This document shows, one piece after another, positions 25,734-35,000 of a DNA stretch of 64,000 nt (position 1 is the first letter of the stretch; each line of letters opens with the position of its first letter). The stretch is from CALGDE01 sp964655355 (GTDB lineage: Bacteria > Cyanobacteriota > Cyanobacteriia > CACIAM-69d). The notes under the pieces were generated by a model, which was not told the origin of the DNA, made no database searches, and worked only from the letters and a program-made list of their open reading frames with translations. The stretch is taken from the NCBI GenBank assembly GCA_964655355.1, contig CAZZMD010000003.1, forward strand, positions 62,001 to 126,000, read 5' to 3'. The translations under genes and the position numbers were made by a program.

Positions 25734-26824
25734 AGGCGTTGAATCAAGTCCTCTCGAGTTTGAACATTGGGGTCACGCTCACGCATAACCAAATAAATCG
25801 CATTCAGTAATTGGTCTGTCGCCAAGTCCCCCTTCACCCTGTCGTTACGTTTGCTTTCAAATTTCCTAACCAGGTCTCCAATCAGCTCCGGGGAGAGCGA
25901 TCGCGAAGTAACATCAACATCATTTTCGCGATCCTCCTCGTCCAGTTGCAGCTGTTGACGAAGATGGGCATTGACTATGTCGGTTAAACGTTGCGTATCG
26001 GGCTCTGGCATCGTCAAACGCACACAGCGCCGTAGAAATGGGGGTGGAAAATCCCGCTCTCCATTGCTGGTCAGAATGAGCAAGGGAAACTCTGTGCTTT
26101 CTACCAGACCACCGGTAATTGTGGTCTTGCCCTCAGTAACGCCATTTCTATTGAAGGTTGATTGCTCGTTTGGATCACGGTAAGCGGTGCGGACTTCCAC
26201 CGCCTTTTTTCTCTTCTCAATCCGTACTAGCTCTGGAATATCAAAGGTGCCCTCTTCAAAAATCGATAGCAAGTCATTCGGTAAATCGATATCACTCTTA
26301 TCGATTTCATCAACGATAAGGATTCGAGGCTTTCTATTGGGGCTGGGCAACAGTGCTGTGCCCAAGGGGCCGAGACGGATGTAGTCACCGATATTTTCGA
26401 AGCGATCATCACCTTCCCCATCGACCCCGTTACCATCATTTCCCTTAGAACGGGCCGCATCTTGCAAACGGGCGATCGCATCGTAAAGATACAGCCCATC
26501 CTTCAAGGTGGTGCGGGTGGTGATGGGCCAATAGAGCACTTCCCCCAAGCCCAACTCCCGGGCGATCGCGTAGGCCAGAGACGTTTTACCGGTGCCAGGT
26601 TTACCGGTGACCAATAGGGGACGCCGTAGGTATAGGGCCGCGTTGACCAGTTCGATTTCTTCATCCCGCGCCTGGAATGTAGCCCCGCGATCGCGCTTTC
26701 GTTGGTCAGCTCTTCGCCACGCTGGAGGGGGGGGCAGGTTGAGGGGATCATCGGGTTTGATGCGTTCTTCCCCCGTCCCCTGGAAGACTGGTTTGAAGGT
26801 GGATTGGGATTTCTCGTCGGCCAT
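25664..26824 (-). CDS. MoxR-family AAA+ ATPase
   Basis: A 386-residue AAA+ ATPase. Walker A is GKPGTGKT at 74-81, Walker B ILIVDEID at 168-175, sensor 1 LTSNGERDFP near 255, and an arginine-finger-type FLRRC follows. The insert between the Walker motifs is long and acidic (GNDGNGVDGEGDD near 128-140). MoxR ATPases work as chaperone-like remodelers with vWA partners. Here the partner is the overlapping SAV_2336-type gene. It starts 12 bases after the trypsin-VMAP gene, with AAGGG about 10 bases before its ATG. Confidence 0.9.
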   Translation of the reverse strand: MADEKSQSTFKPVFQGTGEERIKPDDPLNLPPPPAWRRADQRKRDRGATFQARDEEIELVNAALYLRRPLLVTGKPGTGKTSLAYAIARELGLGEVLYWPITTRTTLKDGLYLYDAIARLQDAARSKGNDGNGVDGEGDDRFENIGDYIRLGPLGTALLPSPNRKPRILIVDEIDKSDIDLPNDLLSIFEEGTFDIPELVRIEKRKKAVEVRTAYRDPNEQSTFNRNGVTEGKTTITGGLVESTEFPLLILTSNGERDFPPPFLRRCVRLTMPEPDTQRLTDIVNAHLRQQLQLDEEDRENDVDVTSRSLSPELIGDLVRKFESKRNDRVKGDLATDQLLNAIYLVMRERDPNVQTREDLIQRLWKHLSSSEDQQIDSTSSQSRTP

Positions 26825-26836
26825 AATTCAGTGCCC

Positions 26837-28630
26837 TTAGGACGCTTCAAATTGAGAGACACGGGGGAGCAAGATATTTGGATCTTCCCAGACCAATGCC
26901 AGGTTAACCCCAATCCCATCCCCCTCCCGACGCATTTTGCGAATACGGTCAGGAACATCCGCTATGGTGATTTTTTGACCGTCGGGAAACACGTTTTCTA
27001 ACTGTGGGTTGCAATCTGAAGCACGGGACCACAGCAGCATGGACAGACTCTTTCTCTCCTCCTCAACGGCAACTTCAATGAATTCACCAACCGTGCTGTA
27101 ATCTTCGTTGTCAAAGGCATCGCAATCGTTTAACAGCAACGCTGTCGTGTCATCGCACTTTAGCAGGCAGTCCCATAGCTGTTTGTCATCGGCACAAGAC
27201 AGGCGTTTGAATAGCTTGCGGGCATCTCGCTGGGGATCCCCATGAGCTCGGGCCCAGCAGCTTTTCCAGTGTCCCCGTAATTTCTGAGTTGTCTCCAAGC
27301 TAGGGTGCTGCTCTAGGTTTGTCCGCAGCACCACACAGTGCTCACCTCCCAAACATTGACGGCGAGTCACTGGACTCATCTCAAAGGCGTAGTCGAACCA
27401 AGGACGGGGGAGAAAATAATGCACTACGGGATAAGTCTCGTCGGGCAAATCACCGCTCACGTCCCAAACACGCTTTGGGATCTGACTGAATGCCATTAAC
27501 TCACCCCGGCAGATGGGATCTGGGGGATTGTTGGGATTGTAGGTTTTCTGATCGCCCACCGCATAAATCCATACTTCCACTTCCACTGCGTCACCGGGGC
27601 GCTCGTCAGTATTGACTTTGACGAGGATGTTCGTCGGAGAAGTGATTGGGGCGGCGGATTGAGTCTCGGAACCGGCTAGTTTGCGTTTGAGTTGCTCAAC
27701 GTCGTGCCCTTGCGATCGCATCCATTCCGCTAGTCGTTGCTTAGTCTCAGGGGAGAGCTGGCAACGAACGAGGGCGGACGTAACGAAGTAAATCAGGTTG
27801 CCTTCGGTTTTCCAATCGTTGTCAATGAACGGGCGATCGCCACTGAAGGCCGACAGGCGATCGCGAATTGAGCCAGCGCTGCCACAGTCCAGGGTTTGAA
27901 GCAAAGCCCCTAACGGTTGGGTTAACGTTTCTCCATCGTCATTTTCAAACCCCAGACCATCACAAAATTCATGAGCAAGAATCCGATCTTCTAAGCCAAA
28001 AAGCTTTAACCGGCGGCAGGAAATGGCAAAGGCGCGATAGTCGGTGCCTTCCGTTGCGACGATCATGCCGATAATGCAGCCGCTCTGAATATCCAGGAGC
28101 GGTGATCCGCTATAGCCTCCTTTGATGACGTTCATGGTGGAGTCATCAGGCTTATTCAATTGAAGGCGGTGATCGGTGATACGTCCCATCGGCTGGTATC
28201 CCAGTGTGATACGCCCCTCCGGCTGAGGGAAACCTTGGACTCTGTATGTATGACCGACATCCGATGCAGCGTTCCAGGAGGCAAAGGAGGCCGGAGGAAA
28301 TTGAAAGGTTGGTTCTTGCAAAAGGCGCAGGATGGCAATATCACCGCTGGTTTCTTGGGCGGGCACCCAATCCACAATGACTGCCTCAAAGATTTTTCGT
28401 TCTAAGGCTGAGTTGATGGGGAATTCCACATGGACGATTTGCTCGGGCGGCGGTTTGCTTTGCCATTGCTCGTCTTCCTTGTCTTCCACGGCTAACGCTT
28501 CCAGAACAACATGGGCGCAGGTGAGCACGTAGCGCTGGGCGATCGCAAAGCCAGTCCCCACCGTGCCCCCATCACAGGGGCGGCTAATCTTGGCAATGAT
28601 GTTTTCGTAGTCGCTGGGTTGGAGGGTCAC
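26837..28630 (-). CDS. Trypsin-like serine protease fused to a VMAP C-terminal domain
   Basis: 597 residues from a GTG at 28630. Residues 1-200 are a trypsin-fold protease with a complete triad: His40 (LTCAHVV), Asp97 (SGDIAIL) and Ser174 (GGYSGSPL). It has no signal peptide, so it should act in the cytoplasm. Residues 215-310 are a small helical domain. From about 320 onward the sequence fits the vWA-MoxR-associated protein C-terminal domain (VEVEVWIYAVGD, HYFLPRPWFDYAFE, and a terminal NLALVWEDPNILLP). The protease is the likely effector of the operon. It begins 18 bases after the Trypco1-like gene. Confidence 0.87.
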   Translation of the reverse strand: MTLQPSDYENIIAKISRPCDGGTVGTGFAIAQRYVLTCAHVVLEALAVEDKEDEQWQSKPPPEQIVHVEFPINSALERKIFEAVIVDWVPAQETSGDIAILRLLQEPTFQFPPASFASWNAASDVGHTYRVQGFPQPEGRITLGYQPMGRITDHRLQLNKPDDSTMNVIKGGYSGSPLLDIQSGCIIGMIVATEGTDYRAFAISCRRLKLFGLEDRILAHEFCDGLGFENDDGETLTQPLGALLQTLDCGSAGSIRDRLSAFSGDRPFIDNDWKTEGNLIYFVTSALVRCQLSPETKQRLAEWMRSQGHDVEQLKRKLAGSETQSAAPITSPTNILVKVNTDERPGDAVEVEVWIYAVGDQKTYNPNNPPDPICRGELMAFSQIPKRVWDVSGDLPDETYPVVHYFLPRPWFDYAFEMSPVTRRQCLGGEHCVVLRTNLEQHPSLETTQKLRGHWKSCWARAHGDPQRDARKLFKRLSCADDKQLWDCLLKCDDTTALLLNDCDAFDNEDYSTVGEFIEVAVEEERKSLSMLLWSRASDCNPQLENVFPDGQKITIADVPDRIRKMRREGDGIGVNLALVWEDPNILLPRVSQFEAS

Positions 28631-28648
28631 GAAGCCAAATTATTCCGA

Positions 28649-28984
28649 TTATTCCGAGCGATCGTTTTTCCACTTCAGCGTGATTTCGTAGTTGGCTTCC
28701 CCGCCCACCTTCGTCACCACAGCATCCATTTCTGCGCTGAGTTTAACGCTGAATTTCACTTCGACTTCATCCGCTGGCGTTGTCATACCGTTCAAACGCT
28801 GATGGATTATCTCCACTGTGGGTTCAAGGGTCTTCAAAGCTTCGCTAAAAGTCTTGCGTGCCCTAGCTGCAACCTTGCCAGGGGAGGCTGAGACTTGCTT
28901 TACGTTCTCACTTTTGATTTCGTCGACCTCCATAAGGACGAACTTCCCATCACCCACATCAAATTCCACAAGCTTAGTCGCCAC
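28649..28984 (-). CDS. Trypsin-co-occurring (Trypco1/CU044_2847-type) small protein
   Basis: About 111 residues from the GTG at 28984, which has TGGAGG nine bases upstream. The ATG at 29005 overlaps that site and would add seven residues. It shows the family pattern: an N-terminal beta hairpin (KLVEFDVGDGKFVLMEVDE), a central helix (ARKTFSEALKTLEPTVEII) and a C-terminal strand pair (EVEVKFSVKLSAEMDAVV, NYEITLKWKND). Such proteins are encoded beside conflict-type trypsins and are thought to bind or regulate them. Its place directly before the trypsin-VMAP gene agrees. Confidence 0.83.
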   Translation of the reverse strand: MATKLVEFDVGDGKFVLMEVDEIKSENVKQVSASPGKVAARARKTFSEALKTLEPTVEIIHQRLNGMTTPADEVEVKFSVKLSAEMDAVVTKVGGEANYEITLKWKNDRSE

Positions 28985-29105
28985 AGAGCCTACCCTCCAG
29001 AGCATTTAAGTCACTCGCTTTAGCATACTGAATCACAACCTCACTGGCAGCCAATCAGCATCACATTGAAAAAATCCATGAAAATCTTGATCACCTGACG
29101 GCGAT

Positions 29106-29942
29106 CTAGAGCGGCCCTCGGGGAGAACACACCACCCGAAAACCGATGTAGTCGTTATGGCGATCGCGCGAGGCGTAGAAGTGATACGCCGACCGACAGC
29201 ATCTCGGACCGTTAAGCCAGGAGGCACTGCGTAGCAGCCTGGGCCTGTTTCTACCTGTTAACTCTTCATCATCAATCCAGGCACTGCCATCAATGGGGGC
29301 TCCTTCATAGCTATCATGCCAGTCGTCTTCGCACCATTCATATACATTGCCGCTCATATCGCGCAATCCCCAAGGATTGGAGGGATGGTCCCATACACTT
29401 GTGGTCTCGCCTTTACTCTCGCCCGCTGGACTCTCACCAAATTCTGAGCCGTTGTAGTTCGCTACTTCAGTGGAAATATAGTGCCCGAAGTAGAAGGGGG
29501 TGGTGGTCCCGGCACGACAGGCATATTCCCACTCTGCTTCGCTAGGCAGTCGATAAAGACGATCAGTGTGGTTCGATAGCCGCTTACAAAATTCTTGAGC
29601 ATCATCCCAACTTACCCGCTCCACCGGGCGATCACCCCCCTTGAAACGGGACGGGGCTGGGTCTAGCTTTTGCTCAACTTGGTCATAGCCTGCCACCATT
29701 CGCCACTGCGCCTGGGTGACCGGAGTGCGTCCCAGAAAGAACTCGAGCACCGTCACTGCATGCTGAGGATGTTCAGCGCTATACGCTCCCTCTTCTCCCT
29801 CCGGAGCCCCCATCAGAAAGCTTCCACCGGGGATAAGCACCATATCTAGCCGAATATCATCCCCTAGGGGCTCATAGAAATGCTGACCGGTGCGTTGGTA
29901 GCGGCGGGTGGCGACGCGGCGGCGGGGGCTTCCGTCTGACAT
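29106..29942 (-). CDS. FGE/SUMF1-like protein, copy 1
   Basis: A 278-residue formylglycine-generating-enzyme-like domain protein (C-type-lectin-related fold). Seen motifs include IPGGSFLMGAPEGEEG, HPQHAVTV, PVERVSWDDAQEFC, YRLPSEAEWEYACRAG and SGNVYEWCEDDWH. The normally conserved RGGSW near the C-terminus has drifted to RSASW (followed by CCRSAY), and the double-Cys pattern of true FGE is absent. Real formylglycine formation is therefore doubtful. In conflict loci such domains are often effector or recognition modules. It is a tandem paralogue of the next gene and lies 121 bases before the Trypco1-like gene. Confidence 0.87.
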   Translation of the reverse strand: MSDGSPRRRVATRRYQRTGQHFYEPLGDDIRLDMVLIPGGSFLMGAPEGEEGAYSAEHPQHAVTVLEFFLGRTPVTQAQWRMVAGYDQVEQKLDPAPSRFKGGDRPVERVSWDDAQEFCKRLSNHTDRLYRLPSEAEWEYACRAGTTTPFYFGHYISTEVANYNGSEFGESPAGESKGETTSVWDHPSNPWGLRDMSGNVYEWCEDDWHDSYEGAPIDGSAWIDDEELTGRNRPRLLRSASWLNGPRCCRSAYHFYASRDRHNDYIGFRVVCSPRGPL

Positions 29943-30042
29943 GGTGAAGGACAGATTTGATTTTTAGACAAGATCGCCAGACTCTTCAGCAGACCTATCA
30001 AGCTCAGCGACTTCTTAAATCATAAGTTGCTCAAGAATCAAC

Positions 30043-30867
30043 TCACAGGGAACACACCACCCGAAAACCGATGTTGTAGTCACGGACCTCGCGCAAGATG
30101 CAGTAGCGAAACGCCGACCGACAGTCTGCCGGATAACTGCGCCAGGACCCACCGCGCAACAGCTTTCTAGGTGAGCTTGTTGAGTTGCCATAAACCCAGG
30201 CACTGCCATCATTGGGAGCTTCCTCATAGGTCTCGTGCCAACCGTCTTCGCACCACTCCCACACATTTCCGTGCATATCCTGTAGACCCCACTCATTCGC
30301 AGGGAAAATTCCCACCTCCGTCGTCTCCTGTCGGTCCTCCCCCTTAGCACCTTCTCCGTAGACATAATTGCCACGGTAATTAGCGACACTTGAATTTATG
30401 GTCTCACCAAAATGAAACGGCATGGCGCTCCCAGCACGGCAGGCATATTCCCATTCCGCCTCGCTCGGCAATCGATAATCACGCCCCGTCTTAATGGACA
30501 GCCGACGACAAAACTCTTGAGCCTCATCCCAACTCACCCGCTCTACGGGACGATTAGCCCCTTTGAAATGGGACGGGTCTTGGTCTAACTCTCGGTCAAC
30601 TTGGTCATAGCCTGCCACCACCCGCCATTGCTCTTGAGTCACCACACAACGACCCATAAAAAACGGCGACACACTCACCTCATGCTGAGGGCGTTCACTC
30701 TCTAAACTTTCGTCCTCCGACTTCGGCGATCCCATGACGAAAGTCCCCCCAGGGATTTGCATCATCGTCAACCTTGCTCCATCCCCTAAATCCTCATGAA
30801 AACCTTGATTACTGTCGCGGTATCGACGCAATGTAAGCAGCAAAACATTGGATGGGGAATCAGCCAT
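30043..30867 (-). CDS. FGE/SUMF1-like protein, copy 2
   Basis: 274 residues and the first gene of the leftward operon. It has the same architecture as its neighbour: IPGGTFVMGSPKSEDE, RPQHEVSV, PVERVSWDEAQEFC, YRLPSEAEWEYACRAG, HGNVWEWCEDGWH, RGGSW and CRSAFR. RGGSW is intact here, but only one of the two cysteines of catalytic FGE is visible. The two copies clearly arose by tandem duplication. No signal peptide is seen. The sequence begins with LRRYRDSNQGF-EDLGDG, which resembles how the FGE part starts in larger SAV_2336-FGE fusions, from memory. Confidence 0.87.
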   Translation of the reverse strand: MADSPSNVLLLTLRRYRDSNQGFHEDLGDGARLTMMQIPGGTFVMGSPKSEDESLESERPQHEVSVSPFFMGRCVVTQEQWRVVAGYDQVDRELDQDPSHFKGANRPVERVSWDEAQEFCRRLSIKTGRDYRLPSEAEWEYACRAGSAMPFHFGETINSSVANYRGNYVYGEGAKGEDRQETTEVGIFPANEWGLQDMHGNVWEWCEDGWHETYEEAPNDGSAWVYGNSTSSPRKLLRGGSWRSYPADCRSAFRYCILREVRDYNIGFRVVCSL

Positions 30868-31012
30868 GGAAAGGGAGCCGAGCGGGAGTCTATTCTCAAC
30901 ATCATACGTTTACATACCTGCCCCCTCAGGATTGCCCATGCCGTGCGACTGGGCGATCGCGTCCTATCCTCGCGCCCTAACCAACCCTGGCTTAGAGCAG
31001 AGATCCCGCTAA

Positions 31013-31110
31013 GATCCGTAAGCAGGATTTGTAAACAGGATCCATAAACAGAATTTGTGAAAATTAGCGTTGATCCCTTTGATTTAGGATCTAGTGATTT
31101 AGGATCTAGC
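31013..31110. repeat. Tandem repeats spanning the mazG start
   Basis: Units of 13 bases (GATCCGTAAGCAG, GATTTGTAAACAG, GATCCATAAACAG, AATTTGTGAAAAT) run from 31013 to 31064 and include the GTG start codon of mazG. A separate exact-but-one 15-base duplication at 31081-31110 encodes DLGSSDLGSS in the mazG N-terminus. Confidence 0.7.
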
Positions 31111-32013
31111 CCCATGGTTTCTCCCCCCGTCCCCCAGCCCCCGTCCACCCCCTCTGATTGGGTTGATCCCCATGCCATGATCGAAACCTTGGCAGCAATG
31201 CAGCGGTTGATTGAGGTGGTAGCGCAACTGCGATCGCCCGAGGGGGGCTGCCCTTGGGATTTAGCGCAAACGGCGGAGACCCTAACCCCTTACATCATTG
31301 AGGAAGCGTACGAGACGGTAGACGCGATCCAGGGGGGCGATCGCTCGGCCATGGCGGAGGAGTTGGGGGATTTGCTGTTGCAAGTGGTGTTACAGGCGCA
31401 GATTGCCCAGGAGGCGGACGCGTTTGATTTGGGGGCGATCGCCAATGGCATTACCGATAAACTGATTCGCCGCCACCCCCATGTTTTCGGCGATGGAGAT
31501 GCCAAGACGACCGATGAGGTGCGGCAAACCTGGGAAGCCATCAAGGCTCAGGAAAAGGGGGAAACCGTTGAGGAGCGCCAAAAGCTAAGTCGCAAACTGG
31601 ACCGCTATGCGCGATCGCTACCACCGCTGATGGGGACCTTGAAAATTTCAAAGAAGGCAGCAAAAGCAGGGTTTGAGTGGGAAACCCTTGAGGATGTGTG
31701 GGAAAAATTCCACGAGGAAGTGGATGAATTAAAGGAGGCGATCGCCGAGTCTGACCTTGAGCATCAGGAATCGGAGTTGGGGGATGTGTTGTTTGCCCTA
31801 AGCCAGGTCGCCCGCTGGCAAAATTTGGATCCGTCCATCGCCTTGACGAAAACCAACCATAAATTTGTGAAGCGATTGCAGTTGATGGAAACCCTCAGCG
31901 ATCGCCCCCTAGAGGAACACACCCTCGCCGAACTGGACGAGCTGTGGAATCAAGCCAAAGCTAAAATCCGTGCCGCGATCGCCGCGAATCAAGGCAACGT
32001 CGATGCCCACTAA
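31057..32013 (+). CDS. mazG: Nucleoside triphosphate pyrophosphohydrolase MazG
   Basis: A 318-residue MazG enzyme that hydrolyses (d)NTPs to NMP and pyrophosphate. Two MazG domains are seen. The first has CPWDLAQT and the metal-binding EExxE (82-86) plus EELGDLLLQV (101-110). The second has EEVDELKEAI and ESELGDVLFAL. The first 40 or so residues are a Pro/Ser-rich extension not typical of the family. A start at Met41, or at the ATG encoding residue 20, is therefore possible. It diverges from the FGE-like operon by 189 bases. Confidence 0.93.
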   Translation: MKISVDPFDLGSSDLGSSPMVSPPVPQPPSTPSDWVDPHAMIETLAAMQRLIEVVAQLRSPEGGCPWDLAQTAETLTPYIIEEAYETVDAIQGGDRSAMAEELGDLLLQVVLQAQIAQEADAFDLGAIANGITDKLIRRHPHVFGDGDAKTTDEVRQTWEAIKAQEKGETVEERQKLSRKLDRYARSLPPLMGTLKISKKAAKAGFEWETLEDVWEKFHEEVDELKEAIAESDLEHQESELGDVLFALSQVARWQNLDPSIALTKTNHKFVKRLQLMETLSDRPLEEHTLAELDELWNQAKAKIRAAIAANQGNVDAH

Positions 32014-32022
32014 AAATGCCCA

Positions 32023-35000
32023 CTAAATCGACTTCTTCAAGCTAGCACTCACCCTCATTGAGCATTGCTTAGCAGCGGAAAAAAAGCGTTCTTCAACATC
32101 CTCAGGACTCAAAGGGGGCGAGAAAAAATACCCTTGCCCTAGCTGACAACCCAGTTCCCGAAGATATTGCAGCTGCTGTAGGGTTTCAATTCCTTCTGCA
32201 ACGGTGCTTAATCCTAACTGATTACTCAGGGTTAAAATCGTACTCGCCACTTTACTATTACGATGCTCTGGATCAAGCTCACTAATAAATGAACGATCAA
32301 TTTTCAAACTATGAACCGGAAGACGGTGTAGGTAATTAAGAGATGAGTAACCGGTGCCAAAATCGTCGATACTCAGCTGAACTTGCCGCGCTGCAATCTG
32401 CGATAGAACATTGATCGTTTGTTCGATGTCTTCAATCAGCATCGTCTCCGTAATTTCGAGGGTAATTGAACTCCCCGGCAGCTGTGTTTCTTCCAGAACG
32501 TCGTCAATATTTTGAATAAGCGTGCCCCTGCGGAGATCACAGACGGACAAGTTAATGCTGGCCTTTAGGAAGTCTTCCCCAGGGAACTGCCGGTTCCAGG
32601 TCGCAATCTGCTGGCAGGCATGGTGCATGACCCAAGCATCGATTTGCTCGACTAAACCAATCTCCTCTGCGATCGGTATAAACTCGTCTGGATAAGTGAG
32701 TCCCCGGCTCGGATGCTGCCAGCGAACTAACACTTCAAATCCAATCAACCGACATTCATTTAAATCAATGATGGGCTGATAGTGAATCACAAATTCTTCC
32801 CTAGCAAGGGCCTTACGGAGATCCGTCTCTAGGGTTAGCCGATTGATGGCCTGGAGGTGCATCGCCGAATCAAAAAAGCTGTAGGAACTTCCCTGTCGCT
32901 CCTTTGCGCGATACATCGCAATATCGGCATCGCGAATTAAATCAGTGGCATTGTTATAGCTCTGATCCCCGACCACAATACCAACACTGAAACTGGCAAA
33001 GATACTACGGCCATTAATCAGAATGGGCTCTTTAAAGTCATTCAGAATACGCTCAGTAACCTGAATAACATCATCAACACCATCGACATTCTCGACCAGT
33101 AGGATAAATTCATCCCCCCCAAGACGGGCCACTAAGTCCATCTCTCGTAAGCGTCTTTTGAGACGCTGGGCGATCGTCACAAGCAATTGATCGCCAACAG
33201 CATGGCCCAGACTATCGTTGATGATCTTGAATCGATCAAGGTCAATAAACAGAACCGCATATCGATAATCTCCCATCCTTTTGGCTCGACTAATGGCCAG
33301 TTCAATTCGCTCCAATAGCAGCGTTCGATTGGGAAGTTCGGTCAACGGATCATGCAAGGAATTATGAACAATTAAAGCTTGAGTTTCCTTTAAATCACTG
33401 ATATCCCGACAGACAGAAATCAATAGATCTTCTTCCGTTAACGTCAGCGAAATTCCTTGGGGAAAGATAGACCCATCCTGGCGTGCCCCCACAGCTTCCC
33501 CCTGCCAAACGCGATTCATCGTCAGCTGAGGTAAGATACTTTCTTCAAACCGACGAATCTCTGCCGGTGGATACAGGGATTGCCAACTTTGGCCAATCAG
33601 ACTCTCAATATTCTCGAAGCCAAATAGGTTTAGATAGGCTCGATTCGCATAAAGATATTTGCCATTTTCTAAAATCCCAATTCCATCAACAGCAGCTTCG
33701 ATCGTTGCCAGCTGTCGTTTGATTGCCAACTCTGATCGTTGGCGTTCTAGTTCCGCAGCGGCTCGAGCACCAAATACTCGCAGCAGGGATTCTGCACGTT
33801 CTGGGTTAAGAATGCGAGATTGATCAAGGATAAAAAGGACCCCAATAATATGATCCTGGGAATCATATAGTGCAATTCCCATATAGCTTTCAGCTTGCAT
33901 TTCAGCCAAAATCAAACTATCTGGAAACTCATTTCGGATACCCTGTTCGCAGTAGTATCCCCCCTCTTTTAAAACTAATTCACAGGGCGTGTCTGCCAGG
34001 GTATGAGTCTGACTTTGAGAGAGGGATCCGTTATTCCAGACCGCAATTGTTTCCAATTCATCTTCTCCGAATTGAGCAACCGTTGCAGAAGAAACATTAA
34101 GTGTGAGCGCAATATGCTCAACCAATGCCGGAAAAAAATCTTGCCCTGTTTTTGCGGCTGTTCCCTCCACTAGATTCTGCAGGGCCAGCTCAGCCTGTTT
34201 GCGATCGCTGATATCCGTTATGGTTCCGACATATCCAATCACCTGCCCAGCGTCATCCATTTCAGGCACAGATTGGGTATAAACCCACCGCGCGGTGCCA
34301 TCCGGCCATTGAAAGCGATACTCGAGCTGGAAGAGGGTATCGTTCGCGATTGACTGAAGCCATGCCGCCACCACGCGATCGCGATCCTCAGCATGTAATG
34401 CCGCTTCCCATTGATCGCCCATCAAGCCCTCTGGCTCACGGCCACAAATCTCACAGCAGCGATTATTGACATAAACACAATTCCCCTCCACATCAGTCCG
34501 AAAGATTCCGACGGGAGCCGCTGCCGCCAAAGATGCGTATCGCTCTTCACTGGCCCTAAGGGAAAGTTCACGCTCTCGGAGTTCAACCGTACGCTCTGCA
34601 ACTTTGGCCTCTAGGGATTGGTTCAATTGCTCTAAGGCCGTCGTTGCCCATTGACGTTCCATTTCAGCCCCGGCGCGGTCAGCAAACACCTTCAATATCT
34701 GCTCTGCACGCTGGGGATTTTGGATCAGATCCGTGTGGAAAATGCACAAATCACCGATAATTTCCCCTTGAGTATTACGAATAGCAACCCCTAGGCAACT
34801 CTGGGCATCTAATTCGACTAATGCATCATCTTTTGGGAACATTGCTTGGACGGAATGCTCGCAATATAACCGCCCTTCATCCAATACCTTTTGACAGGGC
34901 GTTTCACTGGGATTATAGGACCATCCCAACGGCAAAATGTCGTTAGGCCAAAATGCCAAAATCGTCATCTCATCCGGTTGGGTTCTGGCGGCAACAAAGA

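Noticed and set aside
31057..32013. mazG as a member of the VMAP operon
   Set aside because: It is transcribed in the opposite direction, is a normal housekeeping-type MazG with two domains, and shares no overlap with the operon. Proximity alone does not support a functional link.
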